From Aeromonas dhakensis (GTDB taxonomy: Bacteria; Pseudomonadota; Gammaproteobacteria; Enterobacterales; Aeromonadaceae), in assembly GCF_000820305.1 (NCBI RefSeq), contig NZ_CDBH01000003.1, forward strand, positions 1 through 64,000: a DNA stretch of 64,000 nucleotides. The letters run 5' to 3'. Of this stretch, positions 44,745 to 54,083 are shown in pieces. Below the pieces are notes generated by a model, which was not told the DNA's origin, made no database searches, and saw only the letters and a list, made by a program, of their open reading frames with translations. A program made the translations under genes and the position numbers. How positions within the stretch are numbered: the stretch's first letter is position 1; every line of letters begins with the position of its first letter.

Positions 44745-46346
44745 TCAGCGCTCGCCCCCGTGGTTCTGGTACCAGGCCAGCAGCCAGATCTTCAGCTTGG
44801 TCAGGGCCATGGGCGGGGCATAGACGTAACCCTGGATCAGGTGCACGCCGTGCTGGTCCAGATATTCCACCTGATCCTGGCGTTCGACCCCCTCGGCGAT
44901 CATTTCCATGCCCGACTCGCGGCCAAAGGCGATGGTTGCATCCAGCACGCTGCGTTTGAGATCGTCCGTGCCTATGGTGTCGACGAACATCTTGTCGATC
45001 TTGATCTGGCGGATGCCGAGTCGCTGCAGGTAGGCGAAGCCGCCGTAACCGGTGCCGAAGTCATCCAGCTTGAAGTGGTAGCCCCGCTGCTGCAGGGCGC
45101 CGATCTCGGCGCTCGCCGTTTCGATGTCGGTGATGGGCTTGCGCTCGGTCAGCTCGAAGGTGAGCTGGGCGGGAGAGGGCCAGCCGTGGCGAAGCAGCAG
45201 GTTGCGCAGGTGCGGTTGCTCCAGGTGGGAGGCCACTATGTTGACGCTGACCCACTGGCCGGGGATGAGCTTGGGCAGGTCGGCGATGACTTTTTCCAGC
45301 AGCTGGCTGGTCATGGGCAGGATCAGCTCCTGCTCTTCCGCATAGTCGATGAAGGCCCCTGGCGGGATCAGGCCGCCGCCCCGCTGCCAGCGCAGCAGTG
45401 CCTCGAACCCCACCACCTGCTGGCTGCGGCTGTCCACCACGGGTTGGTAGAAGGGGACGAACTCCCGCCGCGCCAGTCCGGCCTGCAACAATCCCTTGAG
45501 AGAGCGACGGTAGTTGCGCAGCCCCCAGTAGGCCGCGACCAGCAGGGCCCCGATGGCGGCGCCGCACCAGAGCCCGTAGTAGCGGGCCTGCTGCAGGGCG
45601 TACTGCTCGAGTGCCCGGCCCGCCCACAGGGTCTGCCGGATCTGCTCGTGGGGATCGAGAAAACTGAGGCTGAGGCTTTGACTGCCTGCCTCCTCCTTGA
45701 TGGCGCTGTCGCCGCGGGGGAAGGTCGGGCTGGAGCCCCTCGGTTGCAGCTGGCTGAATTCGAGGTAGAAGCAGTTGGCGCAGGGATATTGCAGCAGGGC
45801 GTGGCTCCAGCTGTTGCTCAGCACCCAGTAGACTATGTTGCCGCCGCTGCGGTAGTAGGCGACTATCTCCTGTTCGGTGTTGAAGCGGGCCTGGGTGGCC
45901 GCGATCCCAAAAGCATCCTGATTGGGGTAGGGGGGCAGCTCGGCCAGGGTGAAGGGCAGATCCATCCCCAGGCTGGAACAGCCGCCACCGGAGGCGAGCA
46001 GCAGCCCCTGAATGCGGATGTGTTCGTTGTAAAAACGGGGGGCTCGCAGCAACGCCATGTCCTGCTCGCCGCAGTCAAAATGGAACTGCACCAGCTGGTT
46101 GCGAATGCTCTCGTCCAGTACCTGATGTCGCTCCACCAGGGCGGCCTTGATCTCCTCTTTTTTCTTCTGCAGCAGCTGGTGGGCCAGGGTGCCGCCGAGC
46201 AGTTGGCTGAGGGGAAGACTGGCCAGCAGCGGCAGGCAGAACAGCAACAGAGTGAGCCAGAGTGGGGAGATGGTTCGCAAGGGGCACCTGCCTGATGGGC
46301 GAATAGGATGCATATGAGTGGCATCATCATAGTGCATTAGCTGCAT
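44745..46346 (-). CDS. CSS-motif EAL domain cyclic-di-GMP phosphodiesterase
   Basis: A 533-aa membrane protein: N-terminal helix (LWLTLLLFCLPLLASL), a periplasmic CSS domain (about 55-245) with the GGCSSLGMD motif and further cysteines (DCGEQ, CANCFYL), a second helix (about 255-275), and an EAL domain (about 285-530). Catalytic residues look intact: EALLR, N in NIVASHL, FELTERK, DDFGTGYGG, IKIDK, AEGVE. CSS domains sense periplasmic redox through a disulfide; the free-thiol form in E. coli PdeC-type proteins is active and hydrolyses c-di-GMP. The start is uncertain (46346 or 46313); neither has a clear ribosome site. Confidence 0.9.
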   Translation of the reverse strand: MQLMHYDDATHMHPIRPSGRCPLRTISPLWLTLLLFCLPLLASLPLSQLLGGTLAHQLLQKKKEEIKAALVERHQVLDESIRNQLVQFHFDCGEQDMALLRAPRFYNEHIRIQGLLLASGGGCSSLGMDLPFTLAELPPYPNQDAFGIAATQARFNTEQEIVAYYRSGGNIVYWVLSNSWSHALLQYPCANCFYLEFSQLQPRGSSPTFPRGDSAIKEEAGSQSLSLSFLDPHEQIRQTLWAGRALEQYALQQARYYGLWCGAAIGALLVAAYWGLRNYRRSLKGLLQAGLARREFVPFYQPVVDSRSQQVVGFEALLRWQRGGGLIPPGAFIDYAEEQELILPMTSQLLEKVIADLPKLIPGQWVSVNIVASHLEQPHLRNLLLRHGWPSPAQLTFELTERKPITDIETASAEIGALQQRGYHFKLDDFGTGYGGFAYLQRLGIRQIKIDKMFVDTIGTDDLKRSVLDATIAFGRESGMEMIAEGVERQDQVEYLDQHGVHLIQGYVYAPPMALTKLKIWLLAWYQNHGGER

Positions 46347-46445
46347 CGATTTGAGCGGAGGCGATCACACTTGTGTCGTAGATTTATAATCTACTGATAA
46401 ATAATGGTTTTATAAAATCGGCTGCTGAAGATTCAATCGCTGACC

Positions 46446-46489
46446 TGTCATAAATGACAATTGTCCAGCTTATCTGAAGTGGCTAGAGT
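46446..46489 (+). promoter_or_regulatory. Palindrome and promoter upstream of a candidate small RNA
   Basis: TGTCAT-AA-ATGACA is a perfect palindrome (46446-46459). Immediately after it comes TTGTCC (46461-46466), a 17-base spacer and TAGAGT (46484-46489), a good sigma-70 arrangement. No ORF follows until 46828. Confidence 0.5.
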
Positions 46490-46495
46490 AGCCGT

Positions 46496-46608
46496 GCGGT
46501 TTGACTCACCGTGTGTTCAATACTCCTGTATCTGTTTTTTTGTCAGTAGCACAGAGTGTTAGTTTTGATATGAGTGTTTCTTTTGGTCCCCTCTGCGGGA
46601 CCATTTTT
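46496..46608 (+). ncRNA. Candidate small RNA upstream of mshH/csrD
   Basis: A promoter with 17-bp spacing predicts a start near 46496 and an intrinsic terminator (TGGTCCC-CTCTGC-GGGACCA plus TTTTT, 46584-46608) ends an approximately 113-nt transcript without a credible ORF. A U-rich single-stranded stretch lies in the middle (about 46535-46547). These are the traits of an Hfq-type small RNA. I do not recognise it. Confidence 0.45.
46584..46608 (+). terminator. Terminator of the candidate small RNA
   Basis: Seven-bp GC-rich stem followed by five T; the only candidate upstream transcript on this strand is the small RNA. Confidence 0.75.
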
Positions 46609-46827
46609 CTGCCTGTCATTCGGCCATGGCCCTGAGCCCTGCCTCCCTTTCTTTTCCGTGATCCTCCTTTTTTGGCTGCCACCCTGTCCGGGGCTTGGTG
46701 TTCTCGCACCTGTTTGGGTATGCTCGCCCGCTTAATTCCAGAAGCGGGATCTTCGTCCATAGGCGCGCTTCAAGGTTGGCTGATACGATGAAGCCACATG
46801 GAAGTTGTCGGGCATACGGAAAGGTAC

Positions 46828-48756
46828 ATGAAACTGACCACCCAGCTTGTCTCGTTTATTACCCTGTGCGTCATCGCGGCCATGGCCATGGTGCTGCTTG
46901 GCGGGGTGTTCAGCTTTCGCGAGCTGGGCATGGAGCTGCAGCAGAAGAAGGTCAACTCCCTGGTGGAGATCATCGACAAGCAGCTGGATATCGCCGACGA
47001 TCATCAGGATCTCACCCGCTGGCTGCCGACCCTGCTGCGCTCGGCCCACGTGGTTGAGCTGGAGATCCGCCAGAACAAGCAGCGGATCTACTGGTTTCGC
47101 GACGTGCAGCAGCCGACCGACGAGAGCCTGCTGATCCCCTATCACCAGGCCATTCCCCATCAACCCGACATGCAGGCCGACTTCAAGCTGGAGCGGCCGT
47201 TCAAGGAGTTCGAGTACTCCATCAAGGCCATGTCCGGCATCTCCCTCGGCATCTTCATCGTGGTGTTCGGGCTCTGGTACTCCATCCGCTGGCTGCGTCT
47301 GCAACTGCGCGGGGCCGAGCTGCTGGCGGAGCGGGCCCAGCTGATCCTGGACGGCAAACTGACCAAGCTGGCCCACGATCCGGCCGACGAGTGGCCGCAG
47401 TCAGCCAGCCAGGCCCTCGACTATCTGCTGGCCGAGCTGGCGGATGCCCGCAAGGAACGCAGCCGCTTCGACAACTTCATCCGCAGCAACGCCTTCGTCG
47501 ACAAGCTGACCGGCATCGGCAACCGGCTGTTCTTCGACAACCGGCTGGAGAGCGCCATCATGGAGGCGAGCGTGATGAGTGGCGGCGTGCTGCTGATCGA
47601 GCTGGCCGGGCTGGAGGAGCTGGATCCCGAGCTGAACGGCCGCCAGAGCCAGGATCTGCTGATGGAGGCGAGCGCCTCCATTGCCGCCTTCGTGCGCAAG
47701 CACAGCGGTGCCCTGCAGGCTCGCTATGCCGGTCAGGTGTTTGCGGTGCTGCTGCCCAACATGTCGGAGAGCGAGATGGTGGATGCCGCCGGCCAGCTGC
47801 ACAAGAGTCTGCAGCGGCTGCACTGGCCCGAGGCGGTCAATGCCGACACCGCCGTCTATCTGGGGGCGGTCTGCTATCAGGCCGAGGACTCCCTGCTCAA
47901 GGTGCAGGAGGAGGCGGAGCTGGCGCTCAAGAGCGCGCAGCTGCAGGGCCACACCGGCTGGTTCCTCTACGAGAAGCAGCTGGACGAGGAGCAGAGCAGC
48001 AAGGGCACGGTGCGCTGGCGCACCCTGATCGGCCGGCGCATCGAGGAGCACGGCATCGACTTCTACGTGCAGCCGGTGCAGCAGGAGCGGGATCAGGTGG
48101 TGCTGCAGCAGGATCTGCTGATCCGGATCCACGACGAGCAGGGACGGGAGCTGCAGGCTGGCGTCTTCATGCCGATGGCGGAGAAGGCGGGGCTGCTGCT
48201 GCCGCTGGATCGGCTGGTGGCACAGCAGACCCTCGCCCTGTTGCGTCAGCGCTCCGAGCAGAGCTGCCCCATCAGCCTGACTCTCTGCGCCCAGAGCCTG
48301 CTGCACCGGGAGTTCCAGCGCTGGCTGTTCTTCGATCTGTTCCAACTGCCGCGCAGCACCAACGAGCGGCTGATCCTGCAACTCTCCGAGGCCCAGGTGA
48401 CCCGCCACTACGAGGCGCTCAAGCGGCCGCTGCGGGCACTGCGCATGCTGGGCTGCCAGCTGGCCATCGATCATGCCGGCCAGGACGTGGTGAGCACCCA
48501 GTACATCAAGGAGTTCGAGATCAACTTCCTCAAGCTGCACCCCAGCCTGGTGCGCGAGATCCACACCCGCCAGGTCAACCAGATGGCGGTACGCAGCCTG
48601 GTGGGGGGTTGTGCCAATACCCGCACCCGGGTCATCGCCGTGGGGGTGGAGAGCGGCGACGAGTGGAAGATGCTGCGCCACCTCGGGGTGCACGCCGGGC
48701 AGGGCCCCTGGTTTGCCGAGCCACAGCGGCTGGTGCTGGAACCGGCCGGCGCCTGA
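46828..48756 (+). CDS. csrD: MshH/CsrD, degenerate GGDEF-EAL regulator of CsrB turnover
   Basis: A 642-aa protein: helix 7-25, periplasmic loop, helix about 140-160, HAMP-like linker, degenerate GGDEF domain (about 215-370) and degenerate EAL domain (about 390-635). The GGDEF site reads YAGQVFAVLL, and EAL is replaced by QDLLIRI, so c-di-GMP synthesis or breakdown is not expected. In E. coli this protein, CsrD, promotes RNase E cleavage of CsrB and CsrC; in Vibrio it is MshH at the head of the MSHA locus, as here. Start 46828 has GGAAAGG upstream. Its own terminator follows. Confidence 0.92.
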   Translation: MKLTTQLVSFITLCVIAAMAMVLLGGVFSFRELGMELQQKKVNSLVEIIDKQLDIADDHQDLTRWLPTLLRSAHVVELEIRQNKQRIYWFRDVQQPTDESLLIPYHQAIPHQPDMQADFKLERPFKEFEYSIKAMSGISLGIFIVVFGLWYSIRWLRLQLRGAELLAERAQLILDGKLTKLAHDPADEWPQSASQALDYLLAELADARKERSRFDNFIRSNAFVDKLTGIGNRLFFDNRLESAIMEASVMSGGVLLIELAGLEELDPELNGRQSQDLLMEASASIAAFVRKHSGALQARYAGQVFAVLLPNMSESEMVDAAGQLHKSLQRLHWPEAVNADTAVYLGAVCYQAEDSLLKVQEEAELALKSAQLQGHTGWFLYEKQLDEEQSSKGTVRWRTLIGRRIEEHGIDFYVQPVQQERDQVVLQQDLLIRIHDEQGRELQAGVFMPMAEKAGLLLPLDRLVAQQTLALLRQRSEQSCPISLTLCAQSLLHREFQRWLFFDLFQLPRSTNERLILQLSEAQVTRHYEALKRPLRALRMLGCQLAIDHAGQDVVSTQYIKEFEINFLKLHPSLVREIHTRQVNQMAVRSLVGGCANTRTRVIAVGVESGDEWKMLRHLGVHAGQGPWFAEPQRLVLEPAGA

Positions 48757-48764
48757 CGGAGGCA

Positions 48765-48798
48765 AGAGAGGGTCGCTTGGGCGACCCTCTCTTTTTTT
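48765..48798 (+). terminator. Terminator after csrD/mshH
   Basis: AAGAGAGGGTCGC / GCGACCCTCTCTT with TTGG loop and seven T. It uncouples mshH from mshI. Confidence 0.93.
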
Positions 48799-48841
48799 GT
48801 GGTCAAGAGCGGTGGTTCAGCGCCTGCGCCGCGCCCGACCG

Positions 48842-49789
48842 TCACAGGCGCCCCTGCTCTCTCAGCCCCGCCAGCCCCTGCATGCCGCCGGTGTGGATGA
48901 AGACGATCTTGCTGCCGCGCGGGATGCGACCGGCCGCCAGCTCGCGAAACAGCCCCCACATCGCCTTGCCGCTGTAGATGGGTTCGAGTGGCAGACCCGT
49001 CTCGGCGCTGAAGGACTGCACCCACTGCCAGAGCGCCGGAGTGAATTTGGCATAGCCGCCGTCGTGGTGATCCAGCGCGATCCGCCAGCCGGGCGTGTCG
49101 GCAGCGGCGGGATGGAGGCGGCGCACCTCGTCGGCGATGAAGCTCCCCCCCTTGAGCACGGCGATGGCGAGGATCTGTTCCAGATCCCGCTTGCCGGCGA
49201 TGAGCCCGGCCAGGGTGCCGCCGCTGGCACAGGGCAGCACCCAGAGATCCGGCGAGAAGGGCACCTCGTCGACCAGCTCGGCCACTCCGGGGATGGCCAG
49301 CGGGCTGCTGCCCCCCTCCGGCACTATCAGGGTCTCTTCATCCTGGAATTGGTCCAGCCAGGCGGGATCCTGCCGTCGCCGGTAGCTCTGGCGGTCGACA
49401 AAAATGAGATCCATGCCCCAGCCTTTCGCCGCGCTCAGGGTGGCGTTGCTGACGGCTTCCGGTTCCCCGCGTATGATGCCGGTAGTACGCAGGCCAGATT
49501 GGCACCCGGCCGCCGCCAGGGCATGGATATGATTGGAGTAGGCGCCGCCAAACGAGAGCAGATGGCGCTTGCCTTGCTCCTCGGCATACCGCAGGTGGTA
49601 CTTGAGCTTGCGCCACTTGTTGCCCGAGATGGCGGGGTGGATCAGATCGTCCCGTTTGCACCAGAGCTGGACATCATGGGTGTTCAACAGCGGGTGCGAG
49701 ACAGCGTGCAGCGGCGAGGGCAGCAGGGCCGGTTGCAACGGCAACGACAAGCCGGATTGGGGCTGGGGTGGCAATGAGTAATCCGTCAT
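48842..49789 (-). CDS. PLP-dependent D-cysteine desulfhydrase / ACC deaminase family protein
   Basis: A 315-aa fold-type II PLP enzyme. The PLP lysine is in SGNKWRKLKYH at about 57, the substrate/cofactor segment is SFGGAYSNHIHALA, the phosphate-binding loop is PCASGGTLAGL, and the tail has FIHTGGMQGLAG. Homologues include D-cysteine desulfhydrase and 1-aminocyclopropane-1-carboxylate deaminase; sequence alone does not decide, though a role in D-amino acid or sulfur metabolism is likelier here. It lies on the opposite strand inside the MSHA cluster, between mshH and mshI. Confidence 0.85.
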   Translation of the reverse strand: MTDYSLPPQPQSGLSLPLQPALLPSPLHAVSHPLLNTHDVQLWCKRDDLIHPAISGNKWRKLKYHLRYAEEQGKRHLLSFGGAYSNHIHALAAAGCQSGLRTTGIIRGEPEAVSNATLSAAKGWGMDLIFVDRQSYRRRQDPAWLDQFQDEETLIVPEGGSSPLAIPGVAELVDEVPFSPDLWVLPCASGGTLAGLIAGKRDLEQILAIAVLKGGSFIADEVRRLHPAAADTPGWRIALDHHDGGYAKFTPALWQWVQSFSAETGLPLEPIYSGKAMWGLFRELAAGRIPRGSKIVFIHTGGMQGLAGLREQGRL

Positions 49790-49858
49790 TTATCTGGAGG
49801 CTAATGCTCTGTTTATGCTAAGGTTTAATCCATTTTTGGCGGCCAGGTGCGGGTTTCA

Positions 49859-50722
49859 ATGAAACAACTTTTCAGACGTTCGACCCCGGGCGGACAGGTG
49901 GGACTCCTGCTGGCCGGCGATCGGATCATGCTGGCTTCGCTCGGCAACCCACCCATCTTCGCCACCCGCGCCATCAACGGCCCGCAAGAGTGGTCCCAGG
50001 CCATGGGCGAGCTGTTCAGCCGCCACGGCCTCGCCAAGTCTAAGGTGCGAGTCGCCCTCGCGGCCAGCCTTTATCAACAGGTCCAGATCGACAAGCCGGC
50101 GGTGCCCGATGCCGAAATGGCTGGCGCCCTGCCCTGGGCGGTCAAGGATTACGTCAACGAGCCCGTGCTGCAGCTCGCCATGGATTATGTGGACCTGCCC
50201 ACCCCGCCCGCCGGCCGGCCGCGCATCAACGTGATCTGCGTGCCCAAGGCCCGGGTGCAGCAGCTGGCGGATGCGGTCAATCAGGTGGCGACCCTGGAGG
50301 CCATCGTCAGCGATGAACTGGCGATGACCGCCCTCTACGAGCCGGATCAGACGGTGCGCATGCTGCTGTGGCAGCCAAAGGGGCAGGATCTGCAACTGCT
50401 GGTGTTCCATCAGGGGGGGCTCTGCTTCTCCCGTCAGCTGCGTGGTTTCACGGCCCTCGCCGGCGAGCACGAACCGGAAGCCATGCTGCTCGATTCGCTG
50501 GCGCTGGAGATCCAGCGCTCCCTCGATTACCTGGCGGGCCAGCTCAAGCTGCCGGAGCTCGGCCAGATGCAGCTCGCCATCGCCTCGCCCTTCATCGGCA
50601 CCCTGGTGCGTCACATGGAGCAGACCTTCGGCTTTGCCGTCTCCGCGATGGCCAACAAGGCGATCCTGTCTGGAGTCGAATATCTCTCGGCCTATGCAGC
50701 TGCTCTGGGGGAGGATGCCTGA
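49859..50722 (+). CDS. mshI: MshI, MSHA pilus biogenesis protein (PilM-like)
   Basis: A 287-aa cytosolic protein of the actin-like ATPase fold related to PilM/GspL (N-terminal half), the first of the inner-membrane alignment complex. Position right before the PilN-like and PilO-like genes supports this. ATG 49859 is preferred over GTG 49847. Its stop overlaps the next ATG by one base. Confidence 0.88.
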   Translation: MKQLFRRSTPGGQVGLLLAGDRIMLASLGNPPIFATRAINGPQEWSQAMGELFSRHGLAKSKVRVALAASLYQQVQIDKPAVPDAEMAGALPWAVKDYVNEPVLQLAMDYVDLPTPPAGRPRINVICVPKARVQQLADAVNQVATLEAIVSDELAMTALYEPDQTVRMLLWQPKGQDLQLLVFHQGGLCFSRQLRGFTALAGEHEPEAMLLDSLALEIQRSLDYLAGQLKLPELGQMQLAIASPFIGTLVRHMEQTFGFAVSAMANKAILSGVEYLSAYAAALGEDA

Positions 50723-51315
50723 TGAAACGTCAGATCAACCTCTATGGCGCCGAGTTTCGGCCCAGACGGCAGTGGGCCAGCCTCAACCAGATGGCGCTGG
50801 TGTGGGGCGCTTGCGTGCTGGTGCTGCTGTGCGCCGCCGCCGTCATCGGCTGGCAGCAGCATGGGGTCGAGCGCGAGCTTACCCAGTTGCGGGCTGAACT
50901 GGAGGTCAAACGCGGCGAGGCGCAGCGGCTGGATGCCGAGCTGGCCCGCCACCAGGCCGATGGCCTGCTGCAACAACAGCTTGTCACCAAGCAGGAGGAG
51001 CTGACCGCCAAGCAGGGCCTGATCAGGCAGCTGGGCAGCCTGGCGCTGCAAAAATCCAGGGGCTATGCCGGGCTGATGGCCGATCTCTCCCGCATCCGGG
51101 ATCCGCAGCTCTCCTTGCAGCGGATCGAGATCGCCGACGGGCGTGTCAACCTGTCCGGTTTCGCCGGCCGCAGCCAGGACGTGCCGGCCTGGGTCAACCG
51201 TTTCAAGCAGACCCCCAGTCTGGCGGGCAAGCAGTTTGGTGAATTGACCTTGAGCCGCGACAAGGAGGGCCGGCTGGCCTTCCAGCTCAGCGGCATCGAA
51301 CGGGAGAAGCCCTGA
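50722..51315 (+). CDS. mshI2: MshI2, PilN-like MSHA assembly protein
   Basis: A 197-aa protein with the PilN start MKRQINLYGAEFRPRRQ, one transmembrane helix (LVWGACVLVLLCAAAVIGW), a coiled coil (about 50-105) and a periplasmic ferredoxin-like domain. It would bridge MshI in the cytosol and MshJ in the periplasm. Overlaps mshI and mshJ by one base on each side. Confidence 0.85.
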   Translation: MKRQINLYGAEFRPRRQWASLNQMALVWGACVLVLLCAAAVIGWQQHGVERELTQLRAELEVKRGEAQRLDAELARHQADGLLQQQLVTKQEELTAKQGLIRQLGSLALQKSRGYAGLMADLSRIRDPQLSLQRIEIADGRVNLSGFAGRSQDVPAWVNRFKQTPSLAGKQFGELTLSRDKEGRLAFQLSGIEREKP

Positions 51316-51962
51316 TGAGCCTGAAAGCGCAGTGGCAGGCCTGGGCAGACAAGCTGGCCGCCCTCAGCCAGCGTGAGCGGGTACTGATCATGCTGACCGG
51401 CGTGGTGCTGGTCGGTGCCATCTCCACCTATGGTTGGCTGGATGCCGCCGTGGTGCGGCTGGAGCAGGATCGGCTGGCGCTGAGCTCTGCCCAGCGGGAT
51501 CTGGAGATCATGGATCTCGAGAACCAGGGCAAGCAGGCCAGGCTGGCGCGGGATCCGGATCAAAACGTGCGCACCCAGCTGGCTGGCGTGGATGAGGAGA
51601 TCGGCAAACTGGATGCGGCGCTCAAGGCCCAGACGGTGGATCTGATCCAGGCCCACGAGATGCCGGAAGTGCTGGAGGCGCTGCTGTCGCGCTCCGCCAA
51701 TCTGCACATGGTGGCGCTCACTTCGCTGGCGCCCGAGCCGCTGATGGCGGGCGAGCAGCGCATCAACCTGTTCAAGCACGGCATCCGCCTCAAGCTGGAG
51801 GGCGGCTATTTCGACGTCTACCAGTACCTCAAGGCGCTGGAGGCGCTGCCGCGCCACTTCTACTGGAAGCAGTTTGACTATCAGGTGCAGGAGCATCCAA
51901 GGGCCGTGGTGGAGATGGAGATCTACACCCTCAGCACCAGCAAGGAGTTCATTCGTGGCTAG
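51315..51962 (+). CDS. mshJ: MshJ, PilO-like MSHA assembly protein
   Basis: A 215-aa protein: cytosolic start, one helix (VLIMLTGVVLVGAISTYGWLD), coiled coil (about 45-100) and a periplasmic domain with FKHGIRLKLEGGYFDVYQYLKALEALPRHFYWKQ, a segment shared with PilO/MshJ. It forms the alignment complex with MshI2. Overlaps mshK by eight bases. Confidence 0.87.
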   Translation: MSLKAQWQAWADKLAALSQRERVLIMLTGVVLVGAISTYGWLDAAVVRLEQDRLALSSAQRDLEIMDLENQGKQARLARDPDQNVRTQLAGVDEEIGKLDAALKAQTVDLIQAHEMPEVLEALLSRSANLHMVALTSLAPEPLMAGEQRINLFKHGIRLKLEGGYFDVYQYLKALEALPRHFYWKQFDYQVQEHPRAVVEMEIYTLSTSKEFIRG

Positions 51963-52281
51963 ATGGTTTCCCCTGTGGGCGTGTCTGTTCACCCTGCTGG
52001 CCCAGGCGCAGACCGAGGTGTTGCAGGATCCCACCGCTCCCTTGAGCGGCGTCACCAGTGGCGCCAGTGCGACCGGTTCCCGCGAGGCCGGTCTACCCAG
52101 GCTGCAGAGCATCATGCTGGGCAACGGCCCGGCACTGGCGGTGCTCAACGGCAACAGTTATCGGGTCGGTCAGCAGGTCGAGGGCTATCGCGTGGTGGCC
52201 ATCAGTGCAGATGCCGTGGTGCTGGAGAAGGGGGGCAAGCGCCAGTCGCTGACCCTGTTTGCCAGCAAGATCCGCATCTGA
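51955..52281 (+). CDS. mshK: MshK, PilP-like periplasmic protein
   Basis: A 108-aa protein with a signal peptide (WFPLWACLFTLLAQAQ) and a small beta domain (LQSIMLGNGPALAVLNGNSYRVGQQVEGYRVVAI) like PilP/GspC, which connects the inner complex with the secretin. The start is GTG 51955, seven bases after AGGAG; no ATG is available. Confidence 0.85.
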   Translation: MARWFPLWACLFTLLAQAQTEVLQDPTAPLSGVTSGASATGSREAGLPRLQSIMLGNGPALAVLNGNSYRVGQQVEGYRVVAISADAVVLEKGGKRQSLTLFASKIRI

Positions 52282-52351
52282 ACGCGCTCCGTCCGGGATG
52301 GGCGGAGCCAGGTTTGTCGAGTTTAATTGCAAGTCAGGGCGCACTAATTAC

Positions 52352-54079
52352 ATGAAAAAACATCATCTCTGCCTGATTTCCGTGGCCGTGCTGACGGCAG
52401 GCTGTACCAGCTACCGCCACCCAGAACCCGTGCAGGCCAAGGACGCGCTTCGGCACGCCATGACTGAGCAGAGCAAGGCCGGCGCATTGACCAGCGTACC
52501 CAAGTCGGTACAGAGCGAACTGCTGCAACTGAACCGCCCGCCCCAGGCCATCAGCATGCCGGAGCCCAGGCTGCGCATCGCCGCGCACGACGTGGATGCG
52601 GTGGAATTTTTCGGCTCTCTGTTCAAGGGCTCCCGCTACAGCGTGGCGGTGCATCCCGGGGTGGCCGGCCAGATCTCGGTCGAGCTCAAGGACGTGACCC
52701 TGAGCGAGGTGCTGGGGGTGGTGGGGGACATGTACGGCTTCGACGTGCAGCGCAAGGGCAACGTGTTTCACGTCTACCCGGCCGGGCTGCGTACCGAGAC
52801 CATTCCGGTCAACTACCTGATGATGTCCCGACGCGGCCTCTCCCGTACCTCGGTCAGCACCGGCGGAGTGACGGCCAACGACAGTAATGGCAACAGCAAC
52901 AACTTCGATAACGCCAACGGCAATACCAACAACAGCACCAGCAACCGCTCCTCCAATGGCGGCTCGGGCAGTGACGGCAACGGCACCCGCATCGAGACCG
53001 ACACCAACAGCGACTACTGGACTGATCTGCGCGACACCCTGCAGACCCTGGTCGGCAGCGGTGATGGCCGCGCCGTCATTACCAGCCCGCAGGCGGGCCT
53101 GGTCACCGTCCGGGCCTATCCGAAAGAGCTCAAGGCGGTGCGCGAGTTCCTCAACCAGTCCGAGAGCCACCTCAAGCGCCAGGTGGTGCTGGAGGCGCGG
53201 ATCCTGGAGGTGGCCCTCAGCGAGGGTTACGAGCAGGGGGTGGACTGGAGCGGATTGACGGCCAGCTGGGATGGCAACAAGGGTATTCCGACAGTGGCTC
53301 AGCCCATCCTGACTGCTCCGGGCAGCGATCCCGCGTACAAGCTGTTGAACGGTGCCGGCTCGCTGGGACCCAGCCTGGTGGGCGCAGCGAACCCGATTTT
53401 CAAGGCAATTGGTGGTGGTGCCGGGTTTACCATCACGGATGGCAACTTCAACGTGGCGGTCAACCTGCTCAAGACCCAAGGGGACGTGAACACCCTCTCC
53501 AGCCCGCGGGTGACGGCGACCAACAACCAGAAGGCGGTGATCAAGGTGGGGACTGACGAGTACTACGTCACCAACGCCTCCACCACTATCACTACGACCC
53601 CCACGGGCACAGACAAGACCCCCAACGTGGAGCTGACCCCCTTCTTCTCCGGCATCGCGCTGGATGTGACGCCGCAGATCGACGAAGAGGGCAAAGTGCT
53701 GCTGCATATCCACCCCTCCGTCATCGACACCGAGGAGCAGAACAAGGTGATCGACATGGGGACCACAGGTGGCAAGCTGCAACTGCCGCTGGCCAGGAGT
53801 TCGATCCGCGAGTCCGATACCGTGGTGCAGGCCAACAACGGCGACATCATCGTCATCGGCGGCCTGATGAAGACCGACAAGCAGGAGATCGTCAGCAAGG
53901 TGCCGCTGCTGGGGGACATCCCCTGGGTTGGCGAGGCCTTCACCAACCGGCGCGAAAGCACCAAGAAGGTGGAGCTGGTGATCCTGCTCAAACCGACCGT
54001 GGTGGAGAAGGACACCTGGCAGAACGAACTGCAGCGCTCCTCCGAACTGCTCGACAAATGGTATCCCCCCAAGGGTTGA
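52352..54079 (+). CDS. mshL: MshL, MSHA secretin (outer membrane pore, lipoprotein)
   Basis: A 575-aa secretin. The signal peptide has a lipobox (VLTAGC), so it is a lipoprotein. The N-terminal short N0/secretin-N domains (about 80-150) are followed by a low-complexity Asn/Ser/Gly stretch (about 175-225: SNGNSNNFDNANGNTNN), then the secretin core (about 340-545) with VPLLGDIPWVGEAF. It forms the outer membrane channel through which the pilus passes. The ribosome site is weak. Confidence 0.93.
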   Translation: MKKHHLCLISVAVLTAGCTSYRHPEPVQAKDALRHAMTEQSKAGALTSVPKSVQSELLQLNRPPQAISMPEPRLRIAAHDVDAVEFFGSLFKGSRYSVAVHPGVAGQISVELKDVTLSEVLGVVGDMYGFDVQRKGNVFHVYPAGLRTETIPVNYLMMSRRGLSRTSVSTGGVTANDSNGNSNNFDNANGNTNNSTSNRSSNGGSGSDGNGTRIETDTNSDYWTDLRDTLQTLVGSGDGRAVITSPQAGLVTVRAYPKELKAVREFLNQSESHLKRQVVLEARILEVALSEGYEQGVDWSGLTASWDGNKGIPTVAQPILTAPGSDPAYKLLNGAGSLGPSLVGAANPIFKAIGGGAGFTITDGNFNVAVNLLKTQGDVNTLSSPRVTATNNQKAVIKVGTDEYYVTNASTTITTTPTGTDKTPNVELTPFFSGIALDVTPQIDEEGKVLLHIHPSVIDTEEQNKVIDMGTTGGKLQLPLARSSIRESDTVVQANNGDIIVIGGLMKTDKQEIVSKVPLLGDIPWVGEAFTNRRESTKKVELVILLKPTVVEKDTWQNELQRSSELLDKWYPPKG

Positions 54080-54083
54080 TGGC

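Noticed and set aside
48842-49789. PLP enzyme as a functional member of the MSHA system
   Set aside because: Opposite strand, own likely promoter and a metabolic fold; position alone does not support a pilus role.
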